Positions 55,849-64,000 of a stretch of 64,000 nucleotides of DNA are shown piece by piece (the first letter of the stretch is position 1; each line of letters starts with the position of its first letter). The notes under the pieces were generated by a model. That model did no database searches. It saw only the letters and a program-made list of their open reading frames with translations, and was not told where the DNA came from. The stretch covers positions 62,001-126,000 of the forward strand of contig JAKTTT010000033.1 in the NCBI GenBank assembly GCA_030581615.1, read 5' to 3'. This stretch comes from Alloascoidea africana. Its lineage: Eukaryota > Ascomycota > Alloascoideomycetes > Alloascoideales > Alloascoideaceae. Both the position numbers and the translations under genes were made by a program.

Positions 55849-56498
55849 TATAGAGGTTGTATTTGAAATTCCAGTGTGAATCAAAAAGGGCAAACGCTTT
55901 TTCTGATTTATTTTTTTAGGGGATTTGTTCTCTCGTTAATATTTCGTTTGATGAATTTTCACTCGATCAGTAAATCTGTGTGGGCGAATCACAAATGGAC
56001 AAAATCGGCAATCGTTCTAACCAGCTCAACACCGACACAGGACGCTTTGAAGGATGGTATCAACAGAACAACAAAAAAAGGGGGTATTGATATTCGCAAG
56101 CTCGGTTACTTCAAGCGCAAATTGAACAAAAAATGTTGGGTTTTTGATCCGCTTTGAACAAAACTGATCGAGTGTGTGTGCGGGAAGAAAAAAAATAGGT
56201 GATTTAACTAGAAAACGACCGAAATACAACGTCGTGGAAAACAACCACAATCACGGTTACCAGTACGGCACTATCCTCGGATATAGCGGGCACGCTTCTT
56301 CCTCTTCTTCGTGTTCCTCTTTCTATGACGAGGACTGGAAAAAAAAGGACTTTGCGTAAAAGTTGGAAAAATCCCCATTTTGCGAGTGCCACCGGTATTC
56401 GGTATGAGAGTTACCACTAGTGGTAATGGTTGGACCGAGATATACTAAGCTGATTGGGAAAGACGCGAGGACTCAACCCACCAGACAAGAAGGGAAGG
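55849..56498. promoter_or_regulatory. Divergent promoter region MME1 / MLH1
   Basis: No gene is seen. An ACGCGA motif is at 56463..56468, 30 bp before the MLH1 ATG, like the G1/S box of replication and repair genes. An ACTAGTGGT palindromic stretch is near 56414-56424. Confidence 0.45.
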
Positions 56499-58891
56499 AT
56501 GGATCAGGCACCAAAGAGGATCAAGGTGCGTGCTATTGGTAGCTCAATTTTTCCATCCTTATTATGCTAATACGAACAAGTGTCTAGGCATTGGACATTT
56601 CGGTGGTGAACCGGATCGCGGCTGGAGAGATTATCCTGGCACCAGCAAACGCGCTCAAGGAGATGCTTGAAAACTCGATTGACGCTGGGTCGAGCTCCAT
56701 CGACGTTGTGGTTAAGGACGGTGGACTGAAGCTGCTCCAGATAACCGACACAGGCTCTGGCATCGACGTAAGTGTGGTTCTTGTTCAAGTTGGGTGTTGT
56801 TGTCTTTGCTAACCTAGAGCGAATGAGTAGAAACAAGACCTTCCGATTCTGTGCGAACGCTTCACAACATCGAAGCTTGTCGAGTTTAACGATCTACGGT
56901 CGATTTCAACCTATGGATTTCGAGGCGAGGCGCTCGCAAGTATCTCTCACATTGCACATCTCACAGTTACAACCAAGACGAGAGACTCAAAGTGTGCCTG
57001 GCGATGCGCTTACTCAGACGGCAAGATGATTGCGATCGGACCCAGCACCAGTGAGAAAATCGAGCCAAAGCCCGTGGCGGGCAAAGACGGGACCCAAATC
57101 ACGGTGGAGGATTTGTTCTACAACACGCCGTCGCGTCTGCGGACGTTCCGATCAGCGAACGACGAGCTTGGCAAGATTCTGGACGTGATGGGCAGGTACG
57201 CGGTGCACACGGCAGGGGTTGGGTTCAGTTGCAAGAAATTTGGCGAGACACATCCAGCGATATCTGTGCGGAAGGAATTGGACACCGTGGAGCGAATAAG
57301 AGCAGTTTTTGGGTCTTCTGTCGCGGGCTCACTGGTCAAAGTCGAGGTCCCCTGTGAAGCGGATGGATTTGAAGGAGCAAGCGGGTACATTACAAACATG
57401 GACTATGTTTCCAAAAAAGCAATCCAGCCCGTGTTTTTCATAAACAACCGGCTTGTAGCGTGTGATCCTTTAAAACGGGCTTTACTCCAGGTTTATTCAA
57501 TCTATTTACCCAAGGGCAGTCGCAGTTTTATCTATCTGTGTCTCCGTATCCGACCCGAGAACCTGGATGTGAACATCCACCCGACGAAGCGTGAGGTGCG
57601 GTTTTTGCATGAGGATGAGATTATTGCGCTTATCTGTGACAGCGTGCAAAAAGTGCTGTCCAAGGTCGACGCAAGTAGGAGTTTTAAAGTGCAGTCTGTA
57701 CTTGTGACGGGCACGAAAAGGCAGGCGCCCCTGGGTGATGAACAGGATAAAGAAGGAGATGGAGATAAAGAGCGGGATTCAGTTTCAAGTAAGAAAAAAC
57801 GGCTAGATTACAAACTTGTCCGTGTGGATTCTGAGCAGTCCAAGATAACCTCTATTTTACAGCGATCGCAGAGAGGACTTCAGAGCCAGAGTTGGACTCC
57901 ATCGCAGGAGCTGATTGACGAAGAGCCGCCCAGGCCAAAACCGCAAGGGCAAAGCCAAGGGCAAAGCCAAGGCCAAGGCCAAGGCCAAGATCGAGACCAA
58001 GACCGAAGCCGAGACCGAGACCGAGACTCGGAGAAAGATGGCATTCACTACACCACGCGTCAGGCAGCGCGTGTCAAAGTGCAGTTAAAGAGCATTCGGG
58101 ATCTTCGAAGGGAAGAAGAGGATCGAGCCAATGAGGAACTTACGGAGATTTTTGCGAATCATGTGTTTGTCGGAGTTTTGGATTTGGGGAAAAGACTCGC
58201 TGCGATTCAATACGATGTCAAGTTGATGCTTGTTGACTATGGACTTGTGTGTTTCCATTTTTTCTATCAACTTGGGCTATCTGATTTTAACAACTTTGGA
58301 GTCATGCATTTGGATGGAGGTGGGTTGGACGTGCGAGAATTGATTTGGTCAGTTACAGATGTCTACAAAGAGCAAGAGCAAGAGCAAGAGCAAGATGATG
58401 AGGATCTGGATACAGGGCCCCAGGTTTCACACATGTTGGGCATGAGAGAAATGCTAGAGGAGTACTTTTCGATATCTATAACACAGGATGGGAAGCTCAT
58501 GACACTTCCCATAATGCTCAAGAACTATGTTCCTCCGATGGCGAAACTGCCATTATTTCTATTCAACCTTGCAACAAAGATAAAATGGACTTCTGAGAAA
58601 GAGTGTTTGCAAGGTATTTTGAAACAGTTGGCCCTGTTACACGTGCCGGAGGTCCTGTCGGAACCAGTGTCGGAACCAGTGTCGGCGTCGACATCAGTGT
58701 CGGTGTCGGTGTCGGTGTCGGAATCGGAACAAGAGCAGTTTGTTTCAAGAAGTGGGGAGATCCGAAACGATTTGGAAAATGTGATATTCCCGATTGTTAA
58801 AAAGCGGTTTTTGGCAACGGAAGACGTTGTGCATGGGATTGTGGAATTGGCGAATCTTCCTGGATTGTATCGGATTTTCGAAAGGTGCTGA
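56499..58891 (+). CDS. MLH1: DNA mismatch repair protein MLH1
   Basis: Three exons: 56499..56525, 56588..56767 and 56831..58891. The introns are 62 nt (GTGCGT donor, TGCTAATAC branch, TCTAG) and 63 nt (GTAAGT donor, GCTAACC branch, GAGTAG). The product is 755 residues (769 in Saccharomyces). The first exon encodes only MDQAPKRIK. The GHKL ATPase motifs are clear: [54 protein letters not shown] and [17 protein letters not shown], followed by [13 protein letters not shown]-like sequence ([13 protein letters not shown]). A repeat-rich linker (Gln-Gly-Gln-Ser and Asp-Arg runs, about residues 415-450) joins the C-terminal dimerisation domain. The protein ends in FERC, the Mlh1 tail that completes the partner's endonuclease site. 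A second simple repeat (Val-Ser, Ser-Glu) is near residues 680-695. Confidence 0.97.
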
Positions 58892-59762
58892 TGCCAAGTT
58901 TCTATATTTGTACAGGGAATAAAAGTTTTTTGTGGGGTTCTAAAAATGGAAAAAAATGGGTTATAATTAAAGGCTTTTTTTTTTTTTTCTTTATTCAACA
59001 ACTGCACAAAGCACAATCACGAAGCGGGAGTGTGGTGAATGGGAAACTGGGATTCGTGGTGACTCAGAGACTCACTCAGGCCGACGAGCTCCCGACGAGC
59101 ACCCGCCTGTTCTGCAGGGACGCAGTCCGGGAATACGAGCGAGCTAATCACGAACGGACGAGGCACAAAAAATAGAAGCGCGCTTGGTGGGCACAAGAAC
59201 CACTCCACCTCCTCCACCCCAAGTGAAACTCTCACCGACACTTTGTGTATCTGCGAGCGAACGGTTGACCGAGTCGAGGTCCATGTCCAGGTCCAGGTCC
59301 AGGCCTGTTGGGCTCGTTTCGGCTGTGCTCGATTCGATCGATCCCTCGTGTAAATACCGATATTACGAACGCAGGCATGGATCATGGATGGCCCGAGCAG
59401 CGATCCATTCCTTTCTCCCTTTTCCCTTTTTCCTTTCCTTTCTCCCTGAGGAAAGAACATCCATCCGATCGTCCTTTCGTTTTACTCAGCCATCCATTCC
59501 GAAGCTGTAATGCAATGCCATCCAATTCAATTCAATTCAACATACAAGATGGGCAGGTGGACAGGGACAGATCCACTGGTTTTCTTTTTTTCGAACTGGT
59601 TTATTTCATCCCGGATATTTGATACGTGGTGCACGAGCGCAGCAGTAAAAAATGCTCGCAAAGGTTATGGGAATATAGCTGACCTGACACTTGCCTTAGC
59701 CCCCTCTCCTTAAATTTTTATGTAAATTTTTATTTACGGCATCATTGGCTTTGACAATAATT

Positions 59763-59793
<31 letters not shown>

Positions 59794-60388
59794 CTTGGTT
59801 TTTTGTTCGGGTCTTTTTCTGATACGTAAATCACCATTGGTAAGTGGATTTAAAAATTTTAGTATGTGTGAGAGAAATCTACCTTTTGATATATGTAGTT
59901 TGTTTTTTTCTCCACTATTAAATAGACAAGACAAGCAAATGACAAAACAAAACAAAACGAAGCAAAACAAAACGAGACAAACAGAGCAGAACAATTAATA
60001 AAAAGAAAGAAAGAAAGAAAAAAATTTAGTTCATAAAACATATCTTGATATACCTACAACTGATTTAAAACACACAAAAAAAAAAAGGGAAAGTAGAAAC
60101 TAAAAAATTGGGGGGAGTTGAGAAATGAAATGCAAGGCTTGAAAGAATGAGAATGTGCAATGAACTATGCTAAGAAAAATAATAATAAAAAAAAATAGAT
60201 GAATAAAACCAACATGTGAAAAAAAAAAAAGGAAACAAAAAGAAATGCTGATGACAAGACTACTTCTTAATGAATGCATAAAAAAAAAAAAAAGAAACAA
60301 TAAAAAAATCCAATGCTGAAGCAAAACAAAAATCATTTTATACTGTTGTTTGTTGATTGTTGATTGATTGATCGATTGATTGTTGGTA
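58892..60388. other. Convergent 3' region MLH1 / Zn2Cys6 gene; no gene seen
   Basis: Contains a GC-richer patch (59020-59340), an ATT trinucleotide run (about 59759-59789), AAAACAAAACGA-type repeats (59943-59990), AAAG runs (60001-60025) and many A-runs. Frames such as 59184..59510 are not convincing. Confidence 0.6.
59759..59789 (+). repeat. ATT trinucleotide microsatellite
   Basis: About ten tandem ATT units. Confidence 0.85.
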
Positions 60389-63300
60389 TTACACAAGGGT
60401 ATTGGCATTATAGGACGTGTTTTGGGACAATAGATAATATCGATCAAGCATATATTGATGGAAAGCATTTGCCATTCGTAATGCCTTTTCATTTGGATCT
60501 TCTTCTTGATCATCATTATTATCATCGGATAACAAACTATGGAGATTTCTTTTCCCTCCTGTATATGAATCCCCAACAACTACACAATTATCGAAAACCG
60601 ACACGTTTGCCTTAATGAAATCATCCTCATTTGTAAAAGGTCGTTTCCGAATATGTGGTAAAGTTTGATTGTTTATAGGTTCAGTTTCATCGAATGATAT
60701 CAATGGAGTTTCCGTAATGTACATCCCCAATTTCCGACTTCTATTCATTTTGAAAAAACCTGTTCGTAAACTTTGATTCCTAGTTCGTAAAATTTCAACG
60801 TTTGGTTTAAGCAAATGGTTCAGATAGGGTTCATCAACAACAACAATTTTATCCAAATATGCTGCACGTTCTTTGAAAAATGAAAGGATTCGAAAAGGAT
60901 ATTTCAAAAACCCTAAAACTGTCACTGAACATTCTTTTGTAACATCGGGCATTTCAACGGGCACCAAATCCAATTGTAAAGGTCCCAAAAATCCAAGTCC
61001 GAAAAGATATCGAACCTCTGGGAAAATTGCATCCAATGCTCTTGCAGTTGCATGGTAATATGAATATAAAACGTGAAATGCTGCATGTCTCTTGGGTTTG
61101 AAAATTGTACATTCTGAGGGATAATTCCCAAACCAATTTTGTAAAAAATGGTAGAGTTTTTCGGGAGGATATTCCGATATCGCAAGTTCGGATCGAGGAG
61201 TTGTATCCAAATATTGTTTCAACTGGGACATGAAAGTATACAAAAAGTTATACTGTCGAAACAAATCCTGTTGTTGTTTTTGATCCAATGGTCGAATGTC
61301 TTCAATTGTATCGGGTGAATTTGGATTAAGACCATTTGCAATATCATGAAGTGGTTCCTCAATCGATTTTAAAGTTTCGAGAAATTGTGTTAAAAAAGTA
61401 GGGTTATAAGGTGGGAAATGAATCGATCGGATACAATGATGAACACATTCATGAATCATGGAAACTGACAGATCCTCAATCTCTTTAACTTTTTTCTTCT
61501 CTTTATCTTTTTCTTTTTCACCACCACAACTGCTGCTCTTAATAGGCGTTGTCGTCGTATCGATTTCCATCATATCTCCCATATCGCGTCCTATTTGCAT
61601 AGCATCTTCCGAATTGTTGGAAACAAAAGTTGCGATTTTGCTTACAATATCCATATGGGTTTTGAAATCGGACATTGGAGAATAGAAATTCCAAGTACAG
61701 ATCAACAAAGCACTTAGAACACAACAATATTCTCGCCATATTCTTCGTTTCTCACTGTTGCTTAATGACCCATCATCTTCATATTCCAAATCCTCTTTAA
61801 CCAATTCCACAAGATTTTCATCTTCATCTTCATCTTCGTCATTATCATGATCATCATGATCATGATCCATGGAATAAGGTTTAGGGTTAGATTTAGGGTT
61901 AGGGTTAGGCTTATGGTTTATCGTAACAATGGAAGAACCTGTGCTGCCAATTTGTTTAGCCTTTTCCCGTGCGGCGGCGGCTACTTTAGCCTCTGCAACT
62001 CTTTTCTTTATATAGATTTCCCTTAGAGAACCAAAACCTTGGGTTAAAATGTCAATTTTCGTGACTGCGGAACTACGAAATTGTTCAGCCATTTTCCCCA
62101 AAGTTTCGATTTCGAATCTGTCCTGTTTCAAATTACTATTTGCACCTGCTATAGCGTTATAACTGTTTGAACATAATAAACCATGGGAAAAGGCCATTAG
62201 CGTATCAAACATGTAACCGCTGGAGGTGGACCCTGCAGATGACAGATCAAACAATCGGTTCAAATGTTTCCAATAATTCGCCATGTGTACATGGGAACTC
62301 ATGAATTGGGATCTATCGAGTATAGGGAAATTTGTCGTATCCTCTTTCATCATTGAAGGGTCGATTCCATGGCTTAGTTGTTGCTTTTGCTTAAAATCTG
62401 CACCAGGGGTCCTAACAGGCGGCAAAGTGATCATCTCATTTTCTTTATTATTTAGGGTGGAATTTGAATTGTTGCTATCTGAGGAAACGGTTTTAGCGAG
62501 GCTTGGAGAAAAATGTGACAAGGGAGGTAGGGCCGTATCTGCAACCGGTACAGGAGAAGAGGACGAAGCATAGGGCAGTAAGGAGAATCCCGGTGCTGCA
62601 GTTGTACTTGTTGTGGTGGTGTTACTTGCAGTTGTGGTTGTTGGAACCAATGCTGGAGGCGTGGAGGCCGCAGAAGCGGAAGCAGAAGCAGAAACTGGAA
62701 CAGAAGTTGGCTGTGGGGCTGGAGCCAAAAAGGGAGATCTGGAAGGGAATTGGGGGTAATTAGTTGGAGGAAGTTGGAGATGGGCTTGGGCTGGGAACTG
62801 TTTGTTCATGGGAGGAACAGAGGTTTGTGCCAGTGCTGGTGCAGGCACTGGCACTGGCATTGACATTGGCATCGAAGTTGAAGCTGAAGTTGAAATTGAA
62901 ACTGGAGCCGAGGCAGTAGGGTAGGAAGTCCCAGCTGAAATTGAGGATAAAGTAGATGGGGGTTTCCTTAGCTGTGTTTGAGGCTGAGGCTTTGATCGTG
63001 AACCTGGAGATGTAGCAATATTTGATTTTGAGCCATTATCCAAAGAGGCGTTCTGTTCATCTTCTTGCTTTTTACGCAACAAAGCCTTGACCTCATCAGG
63101 AGTTAGGGTTGTATAAGAACACTTTAGCTTTGATCGGGTACAATTTTTGCAAGTTGGTAGGGTTTCATCGCATTTTATTCTTCGTTGTTTACATTGTTTA
63201 CAACCCAGATGGGAATTTTTATGTCTTCGTCTTGTATAAGATCTGCGAGTAGGTTGTTGAGGGATTGGCATGTTTGTGGAGGCGAGATTTACAGGTTGAG

Positions 63301-63856
63301 CCATTGGATTGACGCCCATGTTCATATTCATGTTCATCTGCATGTTCATATTCATGTTTTGCAAACTTTGCAAGGTTTGTAAAGAGTCTGGGTATTGACT
63401 CACTGGGGCCATTAGAGGTAGTACTGGGATTTGGTGGTTTTGTTGCAAGGGCAGTTGGACCTGGACACCCGTGGGCATGCCCATACTCATCTGATGGATT
63501 TGATGGATTTGTTGGAAAGGGACTTGCATGGGGATTGGTCCAGCGGCAATTCCAAACTGGGCTGGGGCAGTTGGATAAGGGGTGTAGAATTGCTGTTGTG
63601 GGAAGCCCATGTTCATGTTCATATTGACGAGTTGTCCTGTTGGAGCAGCAGTTGGGCCCACAGAGGCTACTGGGCCCAAAGTAGCAGCAGTGCCCATAGG
63701 CATGTAGGAGAAATGGGGGGCCGTTACGAGGACCGGTCTTGAGAGGGATGAAGAGGTGGCTGCAGAGGAAGAGGGAGATGAAGAGGATTGAGCAGGAGCT
63801 TGGGATTGGGATTGGGCTGGAGCAGAGGAGACATTCGAGGGCGGACTGGTGTTCAT
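60389..63856 (-). CDS. Zn2Cys6 fungal transcription factor (UPC2-like zinc cluster)
   Basis: A 1155-residue protein with one binuclear zinc cluster: Cys219, 222, 229, 236, 239 and 246 (C-X2-C-X6-C-X6-C-X2-C-X6-C) within HLGCKQCKQRRIKCDETLPT. It is preceded by the basic RRSYTRRRHKNS. The cluster spacing and KCDE-LP-C-NC sequence resemble fungal sterol-uptake (Upc2/Ecm22-type) regulators, but the regulated pathway is not readable. Residues 1-200 are Pro/Gln/Met/Asn-rich (repeats of MNMNM), and 270-480 are Ser/Pro/Ala/Thr-rich. From about 540 the protein is helical and Leu-rich, as in fungal regulatory middle domains (WREYCCVLSALLICTWNFYS, YPFRILSFFKERAAYLDKI). A Pro-Asn-Pro-Lys repeat (about residues 649-660) is encoded by a TTAGGG-like tract on the plus strand. 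Confidence 0.88.
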   Translation of the reverse strand: MNTSPPSNVSSAPAQSQSQAPAQSSSSPSSSAATSSSLSRPVLVTAPHFSYMPMGTAATLGPVASVGPTAAPTGQLVNMNMNMGFPQQQFYTPYPTAPAQFGIAAGPIPMQVPFQQIHQIHQMSMGMPTGVQVQLPLQQNHQIPVLPLMAPVSQYPDSLQTLQSLQNMNMNMQMNMNMNMGVNPMAQPVNLASTNMPIPQQPTRRSYTRRRHKNSHLGCKQCKQRRIKCDETLPTCKNCTRSKLKCSYTTLTPDEVKALLRKKQEDEQNASLDNGSKSNIATSPGSRSKPQPQTQLRKPPSTLSSISAGTSYPTASAPVSISTSASTSMPMSMPVPVPAPALAQTSVPPMNKQFPAQAHLQLPPTNYPQFPSRSPFLAPAPQPTSVPVSASASASAASTPPALVPTTTTASNTTTTSTTAAPGFSLLPYASSSSPVPVADTALPPLSHFSPSLAKTVSSDSNNSNSTLNNKENEMITLPPVRTPGADFKQKQQLSHGIDPSMMKEDTTNFPILDRSQFMSSHVHMANYWKHLNRLFDLSSAGSTSSGYMFDTLMAFSHGLLCSNSYNAIAGANSNLKQDRFEIETLGKMAEQFRSSAVTKIDILTQGFGSLREIYIKKRVAEAKVAAAAREKAKQIGSTGSSIVTINHKPNPNPKSNPKPYSMDHDHDDHDNDEDEDEDENLVELVKEDLEYEDDGSLSNSEKRRIWREYCCVLSALLICTWNFYSPMSDFKTHMDIVSKIATFVSNNSEDAMQIGRDMGDMMEIDTTTTPIKSSSCGGEKEKDKEKKKVKEIEDLSVSMIHECVHHCIRSIHFPPYNPTFLTQFLETLKSIEEPLHDIANGLNPNSPDTIEDIRPLDQKQQQDLFRQYNFLYTFMSQLKQYLDTTPRSELAISEYPPEKLYHFLQNWFGNYPSECTIFKPKRHAAFHVLYSYYHATARALDAIFPEVRYLFGLGFLGPLQLDLVPVEMPDVTKECSVTVLGFLKYPFRILSFFKERAAYLDKIVVVDEPYLNHLLKPNVEILRTRNQSLRTGFFKMNRSRKLGMYITETPLISFDETEPINNQTLPHIRKRPFTNEDDFIKANVSVFDNCVVVGDSYTGGKRNLHSLLSDDNNDDQEEDPNEKALRMANAFHQYMLDRYYLLSQNTSYNANTLV
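61879..61909 (+). repeat. TTAGGG-type telomere-like tract inside a coding region
   Basis: The plus strand carries TTAGGG at 61881, 61893 and 61899 (the last two adjacent), with TTAG(A/G) spacers. It lies inside the Zn2Cys6 gene, where the minus strand encodes Asn-Pro/Lys repeats. Confidence 0.8.
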
Positions 63857-64000
63857 CTATGTATATTATACACTAAGGCATGCCTTGTGTGGGCTGGGGA
63901 GGGAGCACAGGGCATACACGGGGCAGAGGACGGGAGCTGTGGCGAGACCGTAGCGGTGGCAGAGGTGAGGGCAATGGCAATGGCAATGGCAATGGCAGCG
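63857..64000. promoter_or_regulatory. Start of the Zn2Cys6 gene promoter; GGCAAT repeat at window end
   Basis: Holds a GGCAAT hexamer run (about 63971-63997) and GC-rich sequence. The window ends before any further gene. Confidence 0.5.

Overview
This window looks like a nuclear chromosome segment from an early-diverging budding yeast (Saccharomycotina of the Yarrowia / Dipodascaceae / Trichomonascaceae grade). The reasons are yeast-type single-copy genes, short introns with GTAAGT/GTATGT-like donors and CTAAC-like branch points close to the acceptor, and an intron density well above that of Saccharomyces (13 introns in 10 of 23 genes). It also carries a TAY1-like telomere-repeat binding protein, a PHO2/HOY1-like homeodomain protein and an acyl-CoA dehydrogenase. 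CTG reads as leucine at conserved positions (for example KRR1 codons 156 and 159), so this is not a CTG-Ser yeast. The species is not identified.

Layout. 0-9 kb: a tiny GPI-anchor-like wall protein (-), RBA50 (+), a TAY1-like double-Myb protein (+) and an acidic unknown protein (+). 9-19 kb: a CLC chloride/proton exchanger (+), an acyl-CoA dehydrogenase (+), SPB1 (+) and PBN1 (-). 19-24.7 kb: QCR7 (-), Ap4A phosphorylase (-), a SOS7/KRE28-like kinetochore protein (-) and a PEX11-family-like protein (+). 24.7-27.7 kb: an unusually long gene-poor gap. 27.7-38.7 kb: an unknown Ser-rich protein, a COX26-like 54-residue mitochondrial protein, KRR1, MRC1 and mitochondrial aconitase (all +). 39-46.7 kb: an SNF2-family ATPase and a very repeat-rich homeodomain protein (both -), followed by a 2.5 kb gap whose first 1.1 kb is strikingly GC-rich. 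49-64 kb: HUL5 (+), a second gap, MME1 (-), MLH1 (+) and a Zn2Cys6 transcription factor (-).

Functional themes are housekeeping: respiration (QCR7, COX26-like, ACO1), ribosome biogenesis (SPB1, KRR1), genome maintenance (MRC1, MLH1, SNF2, TAY1-like, SOS7-like), protein quality control (HUL5), GPI and wall biology, and ion transport (CLC, MME1). Promoters show matching signals: CCAAT boxes before the three respiratory genes, ACGCGA-type sites just before MRC1 and MLH1, and AAAAATTT-type sites before SPB1 and KRR1. I saw no tRNA or rRNA gene, CRISPR array, transposon or virus-derived element. I also found no clearly novel system. The best leads are the two gene-poor gaps with candidate micro-exons, a TTAGGG tract inside a coding region, and a His/Asp-rich loop in the MME1 carrier.
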